Part shown: positions 14,223 through 22,937 of the stretch, piece after piece
Numbering within the stretch: the first letter of the stretch is position 1
Layout: each line of letters begins with the position of its first letter
DNA from: Micromonospora lutea
GTDB taxonomy: Bacteria > Actinomycetota > Actinomycetes > Mycobacteriales > Micromonosporaceae
DNA: 64,000 nt
Reading direction: 5' to 3'
Assembly: GCF_016863535.1 (NCBI RefSeq)
Contig: NZ_BOPB01000005.1
Coordinates: 62,001-126,000 of the forward strand
Position numbers and translations under genes: made by a program
Notes under the pieces: model-generated
Told to the model about the DNA's origin: nothing
Database searches by the model: none
What the model saw: the letters and a program-made list of their open reading frames with translations, nothing else

Positions 14223-14264
14223 CCGGGGTCGGTGCACCGAACAGCGGTCAATACACTGATCGGC

Positions 14265-14609
14265 ATGAGTGGCATCGTGGGTTCGGGTCGGTCCGTGCCC
14301 GTCGGTACCTGGCTCGGGGTCGCCGCCGCCGTCGGCGTCGCGGTGGCCGCCTGGGCGGGCTACTGGTGGCTGGCCGTGCCCCGCTACGACCTCTGCGCGG
14401 CGGTGCTGCCCGCCCCGGCGGGTTGCCGGAGCGCCGACCGGGTGCCCGCCGCGACCCTCTGGACGGTGATCGTCATGGCGCTCCTGCTGGCCACGGCCGC
14501 CCTCGCCGTCGTCCGCCCGGGCGGACGACGGTGGCCAATCGCGGTGGCGCTGGCCGTGCTGGCCGTCACGGCGCTGTGGGGCTTCCGGACAGTGCTCTAC
14601 GCCTACTGA
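14265..14609 (+). CDS. Small membrane protein, unknown
   Basis: A 114-residue protein with three predicted membrane helices (about 15-35, 60-82 and 90-108) and a short loop with two cysteines (CAAVLPAPAGC). I do not recognise the family. The ATG 14265 is chosen over an upstream ATG at 14232 because it starts just before the first helix. It follows argG by 42 bases in the same direction and may be read from the same transcript. It ends at a hairpin shared with the convergent protease gene. Confidence 0.55.
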   Translation: MSGIVGSGRSVPVGTWLGVAAAVGVAVAAWAGYWWLAVPRYDLCAAVLPAPAGCRSADRVPAATLWTVIVMALLLATAALAVVRPGGRRWPIAVALAVLAVTALWGFRTVLYAY

Positions 14610-14610
14610 C

Positions 14611-14637
14611 GGGCCGGCGGCACACCGCCGCCGGCCC
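14611..14637. terminator. Bidirectional hairpin terminator
   Basis: Perfect 10-bp arms (GGGCCGGCGG at 14611-14620 and its complement at 14628-14637) with a 7-base loop lie exactly between two convergent stop codons. There is no T-tract, which is usual in high-GC actinobacteria. Confidence 0.7.
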
Positions 14638-14643
14638 GCAGCG

Positions 14644-16128
14644 TCAGCAGCTGTAGACCGAGACGCAGACCCGGATGTCGTACGGGTAGAAGTCGGCCTG
14701 CATCATCGGCCACGACGAGATGATGCCGATCGGCTGACCGTTGACCGTGCCGGAGCCCCAGTTCAGCCCGACGAACGTGACGTCGTTGGCCAGCGGGCTG
14801 TTGGTGAGCTGGAAGACCGGGCCGCCGGAGTCGCCCGGCTGCGACGTGTACGTACCGAAGTACTGGCAGTTCTGGGCGATGTTCGGCATGTCCTGGATGT
14901 TGGCGATCCGCACGCAACTGCCGGTGATCGTGCCGGTGGTCATGCCGGAGGTGCGCCCGACCGCGCGGATCGCGCCGCTGGGCGTGCCGGTGGCGGTGAT
15001 GCGGTACTTGTCGGAGCCGTTCCACTCGATGGTGCCGGCGCTGGCGGGCCGGGCGATCCAGCCTCGCGCCGTGCCGGTGTAGTCGCCGTCGAACGCCCCG
15101 AACGCCGCGTCGCTGAGCCGGCACTGGTAGCCGGACGGGCAGGCCAGCGCCGAGGAGCCGTACGGGTCCCCGGTGTAGAGGGACGGGTCGAGCACCTCGT
15201 AACCGATCCGGTTGGCGGTGTTCCACAGCGCACCCCAGGGGATGCTGGGCTGCCAGTGGTAGACGTAGTCGGTCTGGGCGTAGTCGGTCGAGCAGTGCGA
15301 GTTGGTCAGGTAGCCGGGCAGCTGCGGATTGGTGTTGACCAGGCGGGCGGTGACCCCCAGGGTGCACTGGCCGGTGTGGAAGATGGTGCCGATCGGCCCG
15401 ACCACGGGAATGGCGTACGAGATCTGCTGGCCGCCGGTCACCGGCCGGTGGTCGTCGCGCAGCGAGCGGCCGAAGGTGGCCTCGACGATGTTCAGCGCGT
15501 CACGCGGGATGCCGGCCTTCGCGGCGTGCCGGACGACGGCGGCCCGCGCCGCCGGGCCGCTGACGCCGACGGTGACGCTGTTGTGGCGCTCATCGGCGTC
15601 GGTGAAGGTCGCCGACCCGGTTGCGAACAGTTCGTCCATCGCGTTCTGCCACTGCTTGAGCTGCGCGAAGGCGTACGTGACCTCGACCGTGCGCACGGTC
15701 GTGTCGCCCCTGGTGAGCGCCTTCGCGCCGGCGTTGAGGGCCACCGCTTCGGCCGGTTGCCGGCGCAGCGCGGCCTGTACGTCGTCGGCCACCTTCGCCG
15801 CCCGGGTGCCGGTGGCGGCGACCGCGATCGTGGTCACCGGCCCGGTCGGGCTGTCGTCCTGCCAGATGCCGGCGAAGCCGGTGATCCCGCTGGTGGCCCG
15901 CAGGAGCTGCTCGTCCTCGTCACCGGCCAGCTTCGGCGCGGCGGCCCGGTCGACGCTGGCCAGGGCCTGCTGTGCGCTGGTGCGGCTCTCGGCGTCCGCG
16001 ACCAGGGCGTCCGCCGGCACCTCGGCGGTGTCGCTGGCACCGGCTGCCTGGGTCTGCGCGGTGAAGACTGCGGCGGCCAGCACGGCGGAGGCGATTGACA
16101 CGCGGACGATTCGTCGTCCCAGCTGCAT
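14644..16128 (-). CDS. Secreted S1-family (trypsin-like) serine protease
   Basis: A 494-residue preproprotein. The signal peptide covers about residues 1-30 (MQLGRRIVRV then AVLAAAVF). A propeptide-like region of about 200 residues follows. The protease core has the catalytic His in LTNSHCS and the Ser in QPGDSGGP, with four cysteines around them that could pair. I start at ATG 16128 (GGGGAGG ribosome site 5-8 bases upstream) and not at the longer start at 16149. It is divergent from the S8 protease gene across a 206-bp shared promoter region, suggesting joint use in extracellular protein breakdown. Confidence 0.88.
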   Translation of the reverse strand: MQLGRRIVRVSIASAVLAAAVFTAQTQAAGASDTAEVPADALVADAESRTSAQQALASVDRAAAPKLAGDEDEQLLRATSGITGFAGIWQDDSPTGPVTTIAVAATGTRAAKVADDVQAALRRQPAEAVALNAGAKALTRGDTTVRTVEVTYAFAQLKQWQNAMDELFATGSATFTDADERHNSVTVGVSGPAARAAVVRHAAKAGIPRDALNIVEATFGRSLRDDHRPVTGGQQISYAIPVVGPIGTIFHTGQCTLGVTARLVNTNPQLPGYLTNSHCSTDYAQTDYVYHWQPSIPWGALWNTANRIGYEVLDPSLYTGDPYGSSALACPSGYQCRLSDAAFGAFDGDYTGTARGWIARPASAGTIEWNGSDKYRITATGTPSGAIRAVGRTSGMTTGTITGSCVRIANIQDMPNIAQNCQYFGTYTSQPGDSGGPVFQLTNSPLANDVTFVGLNWGSGTVNGQPIGIISSWPMMQADFYPYDIRVCVSVYSC

Positions 16129-16334
16129 TGATGATCCTCCCCATTCCACTGTGGTCGGAAGTGGCGGATCCTATCAAAGTTTGCCGATCTCCTTGGCGGG
16201 GAGCGAGTGATCGTCATCATCCCGTCGGGGTCGGTGGGCCGGGTTGCCGACGGATAGTATCGGTTTCGATCGATGGCCCCGTCGACGTGCGGGACAGCGG
16301 GGACCGCCACGGGGGTCGGTCGGAAGGGCAGCAG

Positions 16335-17687
16335 ATGCGCTTACCGCAGGTCAATTCGCACAGGCAGCACATCTCACGCCGGATCGCCGCGACGATGCTG
16401 GCAGGTGCGGTCGCGACGGGGTCGCTGGTCGGGGCCGGCGCACCGGCGGCGGCGACGGAATCCGCCACGATCGTCGGAGCCGGTGCGTCGAGCGCGTTGC
16501 CGGGCAGCTACATCGTGGTGCTGAAGGACAGCGTCGTGCTCAAGGACAGCGGCGTGTTGGCGCGCGACGGTCGACTACCGGGCGGTGCCATGTCCGCATC
16601 GGCGCGTCGAGCCGCCGGAGACGCGGTGGAGCGGACGGCGCGGACCCTGGTCGACCGGCACGGCGGGACGATCGGGTACCGCTACGCGGCCGCTCTGCGT
16701 GGCTTCACCATCCAGGCCAGCGAGGCGGCGGCCCGGCGGATCGCCGCCGAGCCGTCCGTGGCCTTCGTCGAGCAGAACCGCCGGGTGCGGCTGGCCGACA
16801 CCACGCCGCTGACTGCGCCGCTCGCCGCGCCGTTGGGCACGCAGCCGAACCCGCCGTCGTGGGGGCTCGACCGGGTCGATCAGCGCAACCTGCCGCTGGA
16901 CAACTCGTTCAGCTACCCCTCCTCGGCCGGCCAGGGTGTGCACGCCTACGTCATCGATTCCGGCATCCGCCTCACCCACCAGGACTTCAGCGGCCGGATC
17001 CTCAACGGCATCGACGTGATCGACGGCGGGACCGCCGACGACTGCTACGGGCACGGCAGCCACGTTGCCGGCACGCTCGGCGGCGAGACCCACGGGGTGG
17101 CCAAGGAGGTCACTCTGGTCGCGGTGCGGGTGTGGGCGTGTGACGCCACCGGTGACATCGCCGCGACCACCCAGGCCATCGACTGGGTCACCGCCAACGC
17201 GCAGCAGCCGGCGGTGGCCAACATGAGCTTCGGTCGGTCCACCTCGCTGAGCCCCGGTGCCTACGAGGCCGCCACGATCGGTTTGATCAACTCGGGGGTG
17301 ACCGTGGTCGCCTCGGCCGGCAACGACGCCGGCGACGCCTGCTCGAAGACGCCCGCCTTCATTCCGGCGGTGCTGACCGTCGGTTCGACCTGGTCGGACG
17401 ACGGCGCCGCCTGGCTGAGCAACCACGGCCCGTGCGTGGACCTGTTCGCTCCCGGGCAGAGCATCGTCTCCGCCAGTCACAGCAGCGACACCGCCGTGAC
17501 GACGCGGACCGGCACGTCGATGGCCGCGCCGCACGTGGCCGGTGCCGCCGCGCTGATTCTCGCCGAGAACCCGACCTGGACCCCCGCCCAGGTGCACGCC
17601 CAGGTGCTGGCCGACGCGACCCCGGGCGTGGTCACCGAGACCCGACCCGACACCACCGGGCGCATGCTCTACGTGCCCTCCTCCTGA
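16335..17687 (+). CDS. Secreted S8-family subtilisin-like protease
   Basis: A 450-residue preproprotein with a signal peptide (about 1-40, ending APAAA), an inhibitor_I9 propeptide starting GSYIVVLKDS (58-66) and ending around 152, and an S8A (proteinase K-like) catalytic domain with Asp208 (YVIDSG), His240 (GHGSHVAG), oxyanion Asn330 (SAGND) and Ser395 (GTSMAAPH). The propeptide has a short internal duplication (VVLKDS twice, 61-72). The start is ATG 16335, behind GGAAGGGC. It is divergent from the S1 protease. Confidence 0.93.
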   Translation: MRLPQVNSHRQHISRRIAATMLAGAVATGSLVGAGAPAAATESATIVGAGASSALPGSYIVVLKDSVVLKDSGVLARDGRLPGGAMSASARRAAGDAVERTARTLVDRHGGTIGYRYAAALRGFTIQASEAAARRIAAEPSVAFVEQNRRVRLADTTPLTAPLAAPLGTQPNPPSWGLDRVDQRNLPLDNSFSYPSSAGQGVHAYVIDSGIRLTHQDFSGRILNGIDVIDGGTADDCYGHGSHVAGTLGGETHGVAKEVTLVAVRVWACDATGDIAATTQAIDWVTANAQQPAVANMSFGRSTSLSPGAYEAATIGLINSGVTVVASAGNDAGDACSKTPAFIPAVLTVGSTWSDDGAAWLSNHGPCVDLFAPGQSIVSASHSSDTAVTTRTGTSMAAPHVAGAAALILAENPTWTPAQVHAQVLADATPGVVTETRPDTTGRMLYVPSS

Positions 17688-17696
17688 GCCCGGTTC

Positions 17697-17725
17697 GGTC
17701 CCGCCCGTTGGAGGCGGGCGGGACC
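17697..17725. terminator. Bidirectional hairpin terminator
   Basis: Perfect 11-bp arms (17697-17707 GGTCCCGCCCG; 17715-17725) with a 7-base loop lie between the S8 protease stop and the convergent oxidoreductase gene. Confidence 0.75.
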
Positions 17726-17759
17726 GTCCGGGTCTGATTCGACCCACCGGGCCGTCGGA

Positions 17760-18755
17760 TCACCGGTCGTGCGAGTCGACGGTGATGACGATCTTGCCGG
17801 CGGGGTGGCCGTCGGTGAAGTGGCGCAGCGCGTCGGCCGTCTCCGCGAGCGGATAGCTGCGGTCGATCGGCGGGGTGAGCGCGCCGGACCCGACCAGGTC
17901 GCCCAACGTGTCGAGATCCTCGGTGCGCTCCTGGGCACTGACGGAACGCAGCCGATGGCCGACGACCGTCGACAACAGCGGCGCCCCGAAGATCTGCCGG
18001 CCGTACCCGCCGAGCAACGCCCCACCCCTGGTCCAGTCGCCACCGACCAGTGCCAGCGTCCCGCGCGAGGTCAGCGCACGTCGCAGCAGCGACAACGGGC
18101 GGTTGCCGCCGGTGTCGATGACCACGTCGTACACCGGGCCGTCCCGGTCGACCTCCTCACGGGTGTAGTCGAGCACGTCATCCGCACCGAGGGAGCGGAC
18201 GAAGTCGATCGCCGCGGGGGAGCAGACACCGGTGACGGTCGCCCCGTACGCCTTGGCGACCTGGACGGCCTGGGACCCGACCCCGCCCGCCGCGCCGATG
18301 ACCAGCACCCGGTGACCGGGACGCACCCGGCCGGTGTCACGGACCGCGCGCAGGGCCGTCATCCCGGAGACCGGCACGGCGGCGGCCTGCGCGAAGGTCA
18401 GGTTCGCCGGCTTACGCGCCAGCCGCCGTTCGTGGGTGGCGGTGAACTCGGCGTACGACCCCCTTAGCGAGGTGCCGTACACCTCGTCGCCGGGGCGGAA
18501 GCGGGTGACCCGGGCACCGACCTCGGCCACCACGCCGGCCACGTCGCGGCCGAGTACCGGCACCCGGGGCCGGCGCAGTCCGGCGGCGAGCCGTACCAGG
18601 TAGGGACGCCCGGCAAGGAAGATCAACACTCCCGGGTCGACACCGGCGGCATGGACCCGCACCAGCACCTCGTGGTCGCCGACGGCGGGGCGGTCGATGT
18701 CCCGGAGCCGGAGCGCGGACGGCGGGCCGTAGTGGTCGTACACGATCGCCTTCAC
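17760..18755 (-). CDS. MDR-family NAD(P)H-dependent alcohol dehydrogenase/quinone reductase
   Basis: Medium-chain dehydrogenase/reductase of 331 residues. The N-terminal GroES-like fold runs from about 1 to 110 (GRDVAGVVAEVGARV) and the Rossmann domain has VIGAAGGVGSQAVQ at about 153-166. The cysteine/glutamate zinc ligands of classical alcohol dehydrogenases are absent, which suits a zinc-free quinone-reductase-like member. The GTG start overlaps the stop of the HTH regulator gene by four bases, with a strong GAGGAGGAA site, so it is the last gene of a three-gene operon (19398 to 17760). The substrate is unknown. Confidence 0.88.
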   Translation of the reverse strand: MKAIVYDHYGPPSALRLRDIDRPAVGDHEVLVRVHAAGVDPGVLIFLAGRPYLVRLAAGLRRPRVPVLGRDVAGVVAEVGARVTRFRPGDEVYGTSLRGSYAEFTATHERRLARKPANLTFAQAAAVPVSGMTALRAVRDTGRVRPGHRVLVIGAAGGVGSQAVQVAKAYGATVTGVCSPAAIDFVRSLGADDVLDYTREEVDRDGPVYDVVIDTGGNRPLSLLRRALTSRGTLALVGGDWTRGGALLGGYGRQIFGAPLLSTVVGHRLRSVSAQERTEDLDTLGDLVGSGALTPPIDRSYPLAETADALRHFTDGHPAGKIVITVDSHDR

Positions 18756-18973
18756 GATTCCTCCTCGGGGTACTGGAACACGTCGTCGAGTCGTACGCCG
18801 AGCACGTTGGCGATCCGGAAGGCCATCTCCAGCGAGGGGGAGTAGCGGCCCTGCTCGATCGCGATCACGGTCTGTCGGGTCACGCCGAGCCGCTCGGCCA
18901 GCTCTGCCTGGGTCATCTCGTCGCGGGCGAACCGCAGCGCCCGGATGGTGTTCGTGACGCGGGTCGGCTTCAC
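18752..18973 (-). CDS. XRE-type HTH transcriptional regulator, 73 aa
   Basis: Compact Cro/CI-type DNA-binding protein. The HTH spans about 21-60 (MTQAELAERLGVTRQTVIAIEQGRYSPS) with a short acidic tail, typical of the small regulators paired with a membrane protein in actinobacteria. The GTG start overlaps the stop of the membrane protein gene (GTGA) and its own stop overlaps the start of the oxidoreductase gene. It probably autoregulates the operon through the repeats at 19412-19479. Confidence 0.87.
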   Translation of the reverse strand: MKPTRVTNTIRALRFARDEMTQAELAERLGVTRQTVIAIEQGRYSPSLEMAFRIANVLGVRLDDVFQYPEEES

Positions 18974-19398
18974 CACTGCGGCACGCCCCGCCGATAGACG
19001 ATCACCTTCGCCAGTGAACCGATCACCGCGGACAGCACGAAGCAGAGGTAGATCACGTTGGCGATCCAGAACCAGTGCCACTGCGCCAGGGCCATCAGCA
19101 TCGCCGACACCGCCCCGATCCCCACGAACGCCTGCCCGACGTGGTCGCCGAGCCGGCCGATCTCCCGGTCGCGGTCGTCGCTGACCCGCGAGGCGCGGGG
19201 GTTCGCGACGCCCATCGCGATCTCGACGACGATGCTGGCGGCGATGGCGCCGCCGATCGTCCAGAGCAGAGCGGCGGCGTACGGCGTGGAGGTCAGCCGC
19301 CCGTCGTCGACCCGGCTCAGAACCACGGTCACGTAGACGGCGTAGGCGACCGCGCTGACCACCAGCATGATCCAGGCCCGCTTCTCCTGGTGTGTCAT
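18970..19398 (-). CDS. DUF2178-like membrane protein
   Basis: A 142-residue protein with four predicted membrane helices (about 8-28, 42-62, 86-106 and 112-130) and a polar loop rich in Arg/Asp between the second and third. Proteins of this kind commonly sit directly before a small XRE regulator, as here; their function is unknown. I start at ATG 19398 because a GAGGAG site lies seven bases upstream; a GTG at 19401 is one codon longer. It is the first gene of the operon that ends with the oxidoreductase. Confidence 0.7.
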   Translation of the reverse strand: MTHQEKRAWIMLVVSAVAYAVYVTVVLSRVDDGRLTSTPYAAALLWTIGGAIAASIVVEIAMGVANPRASRVSDDRDREIGRLGDHVGQAFVGIGAVSAMLMALAQWHWFWIANVIYLCFVLSAVIGSLAKVIVYRRGVPQW

Positions 19399-19411
19399 CA
19401 CCCGGCTCCTC

Positions 19412-19479
19412 GATGTAAAGAATCATTGACACGACCAGAGTAAGGATTTTTTGACACCGTGTCTAGAAAGTTTTACATC
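19412..19479. promoter_or_regulatory. Operator-like nested repeats between regulator operon and bla remnant
   Basis: GATGTAAA at 19412-19419 is mirrored by TTTACATC at 19472-19479; TTGACAC occurs at 19426-19432 and again 25 bases later at 19451-19457; GACAC-C-GTGTC (19453-19463) is a palindrome. The region is AT-rich. This is a likely promoter/operator for the leftward membrane protein-XRE operon. Part of it lies inside the open frame of the beta-lactamase remnant. Confidence 0.5.
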
Positions 19480-19776
19480 TCCGCTCTGGACGCCCTCTGG
19501 GCGGGGGACCGGGCCGTGCTGGTCGACTGGCTCAAGCGCAACACCACCGGCGACACGACGATCCGGGCCGGAGCGCCGGACGGCTGGGAGGTGGGTGACA
19601 AGACCGGCACGGCCGATTACGGGACGCGCAACGACATCACGGTCGTCTGGCCGCCGGATCGGGCGCCGATCGTGTTGGCCGTGCTCTCCAGCCGGGACCG
19701 GCCCGACGCCGACAGCGACGACGCCCTGCTCGCCCGGGCCGCCGAACTCACCCTCGACGCGTTGCGCCGGGGCTGA
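19459..19776 (+). pseudogene. C-terminal remnant of a class A beta-lactamase
   Basis: The 105-residue frame keeps only the last third of a class A beta-lactamase: [11 protein letters not shown], then [14 protein letters not shown] with the KTG triad of the active site, then [10 protein letters not shown]. The SxxK nucleophile, SDN loop and omega-loop Glu, which lie upstream in the family, are all missing, so it cannot be active. The first 15 or so codons (MSRKFYIS) are not family-like and overlap the operator of the divergent XRE operon. A deletion or insertion joined that operon to a truncated bla gene. The GTG start is only nominal. Confidence 0.85.
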
Positions 19777-19783
19777 CCGCCGG

Positions 19784-19802
19784 CCACCGGGTCGACCGGT
19801 GG
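19784..19802. terminator. Hairpin between convergent genes
   Basis: CCACCGG (19784-19790) and CCGGTGG (19796-19802) pair across a 5-base loop, with partial further pairing outside, between the bla remnant and the convergent secreted-protein gene. Confidence 0.55.
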
Positions 19803-19819
19803 TCGGCTCCGGATGCTCG

Positions 19820-20929
19820 TCAGCGGGTCGACGCGGTGGCGGGACCGGTCAGGTCGAAGCTCGCGGTGACCGGGGCGGGCCCGACCCGCACCGGCCGCGC
19901 CCCGGCCACCTCCGCCGCGTTGGGGAACCAGCGACTCGGCGCGTACGCGCAGTCGCAGCGCAGCAGCACCCGCTGCCCAGGCAGCAGCCGCAGGGTGTAG
20001 TCGGCACCCACGTCGACCGTCCCCACCACGTCACCGGTGCGCGCGTGGAAGGCGATCACCTGGGAGTAGTTGGGCAGTTCGGCGACGGCGATGGTCCCGC
20101 TGACCACGCTGCCCGCTACCAGTCTCTGGTCGGCGGTGACGGTGGCGCCGGCCCGGACCCGTACGGTGCGGGCCTGCGTGCGGTCGGTCGTCCCGCCGGA
20201 CCACTGGCTGGCCAGCCCGTAGCCGGTGAAGTACAACGGCCAGTGGTACGGCCCGAGGCCGTTGAGCGTGTAGCGGCCGTCGTCGTCGGTCATCGGGCCG
20301 TGGTCGCCGTACTTCGGATGCGGGACGACCGGCAGCGGCAGCACGTATCCGGCGGAGACCGGAGTGCCGTCCGCCGCGCGGGTGACCCGGCCGGTGACCG
20401 TGCCCGGCGGGTCGAACCGGACCGTCGGGGCGGTGACCGTCCGGCCCGGCCGGACCTGGATGGTCACCCCGTGCTCCCGCTGCCCGGTGCCGCCGTGCCG
20501 ACCGACCCACTGCAGGCCGTGCCGCAGCTTGTCGTAGGGGCGAGCCAACAGACGGTAGCGGCCGGGTGGCACGTCGGCAGCGACCAGGGCCCCGCCGTCG
20601 ACGCCGGTGCAGCCGGCGTGTCGACCGGCCTGTTCCTCGCCGAGGCTCACGATGGTGAGCCGGTCGCGGTCGACCGGGACCAGGGACACGCAGCCCCGCG
20701 CGGCGGCGCCGGTGGCCGCGTCCCGCAGGGTGGTTTGCACCTGGCCGAGGGAGGTGGCGGTGGTTCGCCCGGCCGCCGTCGGTCGGTGGGACCCGGTGGC
20801 GAACGTGGACGCGACCGCCGGGGCGGCGTCGGGCCGCGCGAGCCCAGGGCTCGCTGCGGCGGGCAGCGGCAGGCTGACGGCGAGTAGAGCGACGGTGAGT
20901 GGGACGGCGAGACGTGGTGACCGCGGCAT
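19820..20929 (-). CDS. Secreted protein with carboxypeptidase-regulatory-like repeats
   Basis: A 369-residue exported protein of unknown role. The signal peptide runs to about residue 26 (PLTVALLAVSLPLPAAASP). The rest consists of beta-sandwich, CarboxypepD_reg/Cna-B-like modules (GRVTRAADGTPVSAGYVLP, then DDGRYTLNGLGPYHWPLYF), with CxGV and CDCAY cysteines. I start at ATG 20929, which has a GAGAGGA site seven bases upstream, and not at 20968. No sortase signal or enzyme domain is visible. It stands alone between convergent and codirectional neighbours. Confidence 0.65.
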   Translation of the reverse strand: MPRSPRLAVPLTVALLAVSLPLPAAASPGLARPDAAPAVASTFATGSHRPTAAGRTTATSLGQVQTTLRDAATGAAARGCVSLVPVDRDRLTIVSLGEEQAGRHAGCTGVDGGALVAADVPPGRYRLLARPYDKLRHGLQWVGRHGGTGQREHGVTIQVRPGRTVTAPTVRFDPPGTVTGRVTRAADGTPVSAGYVLPLPVVPHPKYGDHGPMTDDDGRYTLNGLGPYHWPLYFTGYGLASQWSGGTTDRTQARTVRVRAGATVTADQRLVAGSVVSGTIAVAELPNYSQVIAFHARTGDVVGTVDVGADYTLRLLPGQRVLLRCDCAYAPSRWFPNAAEVAGARPVRVGPAPVTASFDLTGPATASTR

Positions 20930-21013
20930 CAGCGGGTCCTCTCCCCCTGGCGGACGAAACTCACTCACGGTAACGGCCGTGACGGCGCGGTCACCCGTAG
21001 TGTCGGGAGGTGG

Positions 21014-22492
21014 TCAGGGGATCGGCCACTCGTGGACCGGTCGGTTGCTGTGCATCAGCTCCACGTAGTGTCGGACCACCTCGCGGAGGGCGTCCGGGCG
21101 CTCCAACTGGTCGGTCGACTCCAACCGGTGCAGGGTCGCCACCTGCCAACTGGCGCCGTTGCGGCCGGTGAGGCAGCGCTGCTCGATGATGCCGAGCAGC
21201 CGGTCTCGCTCGTCCGGCTCGACACCCCAACGGTCCAGACCATGGTGGGCCAGGGGCAGCAGGCGGCGCAGCACCAACTCGGTCACCGGCAGATAGCCCA
21301 GACCGGGCCAGAAGACCTGGGCGTCGATGCCGTGTCGGGCGCAGGTGTTGAAATTCTCCTCGGCGGCACTGAACGACATCTGTGACCACAGTGGCCGGTC
21401 GGCCTCGGCGAGCGCCCGGACCAGCCCGAAGTAGAACGCTCCGTTGGCTACGGTGTCCAGCACGGTCGGGCCGGCCGGCAGGACCCGGTTCTCCACCCGC
21501 AGGTGCGGCCGACCCCGCAGCACGTCGTAGACCGGCCGGTTCCACCGGTAGACGGTGCCGTTGTGCAGCCGCAACTCGGCCAGGTTCGGTACGCCGCCGG
21601 CAGCGAGCGTCTCGGACGGGTCCTCCGGATCACAGACCGGCAGCAACGCCGGGAAGAACCGAACGTTCTCCTCGAACAGGTCGAACACGGAGGTGATCCA
21701 GCGTTCCCCGAACCAGACCCGGGGGCGTACGCCCTGGGTTTTGATCTCCTCCGCCCGGGTGTCGGTGGCCTGCTGGAACAGTGGAACCCGGGTCTCGCGC
21801 CACAGCTCACGGCCGAAGAACAGCGGAGAGTTCGCGCCGAGCGCCACCTGGACTCCGGCGATGGCCTGGGCGGCGTTCCAGTAGTCGGCGAACTGGCCGG
21901 GGCTGACCTGAAGGTGGAACTGGGTGCTGGTGCACGCCGCCTCCGGCGTGATCGTGTCAGCGGTGACCGCCAGCCGTTCCACTCCGTTGATGGCGATCCG
22001 CAGGTCCTCGCCGCGAGCCGCGAAGATCTGCTCGTTGAGCAGCGCGTACCGCGGATTGGCCGACAGGGTGGCGGCGGTCAGGTGCTCCGGCCGCACGGTG
22101 GGCAGGATGCCGATCATCACCAGGTGCGCGCCGACCGTGCGAGCCTGCCGGTCGGCCGCGTTCAGGCTGGCGCGTACGTGTTCCTCGAACTCGGCGGTGC
22201 CGGTGCCGGCCAGTCGCCGTGGTGCGACGTTGATCTCGACGTTGAACTGGCCCAGCTCCGTCTGGAAGCTCGGGTCGGCCACCGCGCGTAACACGTCCGA
22301 GTTGCGCATCGCCGGCATCGATTCGGCGTCGACCAGGTTGAGCTCGATCTCCAACCCGGTCATCGGCCGGTCGACGTCGAACCGGGACTCGCGCAGCATC
22401 TCGGCGAAGACGTCGAGACAGCGGCGCACCTTGTCCCGGTAGCGAACTCGATCCTGGCGGCTGAAGGTCTGTACGCCGACTTCTTCGCCCAT
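21014..22492 (-). CDS. Glutamate-cysteine ligase-type (GCS2 family) carboxylate-amine ligase
   Basis: A 492-residue member of the GCS2 ATP-dependent carboxylate-amine ligase family. MTGLEIELNLVD (44-55) is the N-terminal Glu-rich ATP/metal strand, and FNVEINVAPR and STQFHLQVSPGQF follow in family order. Members join an amino acid to glutamate's gamma-carboxyl group; whether this one makes gamma-glutamylcysteine cannot be told, and actinobacteria of this group usually use mycothiol instead of glutathione. The ATG at 22492 has a weak ribosome site. The upstream DUF3817 gene is divergent. Confidence 0.82.
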   Translation of the reverse strand: MGEEVGVQTFSRQDRVRYRDKVRRCLDVFAEMLRESRFDVDRPMTGLEIELNLVDAESMPAMRNSDVLRAVADPSFQTELGQFNVEINVAPRRLAGTGTAEFEEHVRASLNAADRQARTVGAHLVMIGILPTVRPEHLTAATLSANPRYALLNEQIFAARGEDLRIAINGVERLAVTADTITPEAACTSTQFHLQVSPGQFADYWNAAQAIAGVQVALGANSPLFFGRELWRETRVPLFQQATDTRAEEIKTQGVRPRVWFGERWITSVFDLFEENVRFFPALLPVCDPEDPSETLAAGGVPNLAELRLHNGTVYRWNRPVYDVLRGRPHLRVENRVLPAGPTVLDTVANGAFYFGLVRALAEADRPLWSQMSFSAAEENFNTCARHGIDAQVFWPGLGYLPVTELVLRRLLPLAHHGLDRWGVEPDERDRLLGIIEQRCLTGRNGASWQVATLHRLESTDQLERPDALREVVRHYVELMHSNRPVHEWPIP

Positions 22493-22581
22493 TGGTCACC
22501 ACCCTGTCACCGCTGGTACCCCGAACGTCTCACGTCCATGCCACCCCTGCGGAGGTCGGGACCGGTCGAGTGGTCCGTAGC

Positions 22582-22926
22582 ATGGCCGTCGTGCGTGACA
22601 AGGTGACCAGACTGTTCGTGGTGGCGGCGATCGCGGAGGCGTTCTCCTGGGCTGGCCTGCTGGCCGGGATGGTGGTCAAGTACGGCCCGCCCGGCAACGA
22701 GCTGGGCGTGCAGGTCTTCGGCCCGATCCACGGTGCCCTCTTCGTCGCGTACGGCGTGCTGGTCCTGGCGGTGGCGCGGGTGCACCGGTGGAGCCTGCTG
22801 GCCACGGGGGTGGCGCTGGCCTGTGCGGTGCCGCCGTTCGCCACGGTCGTCTTCGAGCGTTGGGCGCGGCGGCGGGGCATGCTCGACGTCACCGAGTCGG
22901 CCCCGGAGCCCGCTCCCGTCGGCTGA
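22582..22926 (+). CDS. DUF3817 membrane protein
   Basis: A 114-residue integral membrane protein with three predicted helices (about 10-30, 44-65 and 70-92). FVVAAIAEAFSWAGLL and the FGPIHGALFVAYG stretch are characteristic of DUF3817, which has no known function. ATG 22582 is preferred over the far upstream start; GTG 22591 is an alternative. Divergent from the GCS2 gene and convergent with the next small membrane protein gene, 11 bases away. Confidence 0.75.
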   Translation: MAVVRDKVTRLFVVAAIAEAFSWAGLLAGMVVKYGPPGNELGVQVFGPIHGALFVAYGVLVLAVARVHRWSLLATGVALACAVPPFATVVFERWARRRGMLDVTESAPEPAPVG

Positions 22927-22937
22927 GGCCGCCCGCC

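Noticed and set aside
19459..19776. Functional beta-lactamase
   Set aside because: Nucleophile, SDN and omega-loop residues are missing.
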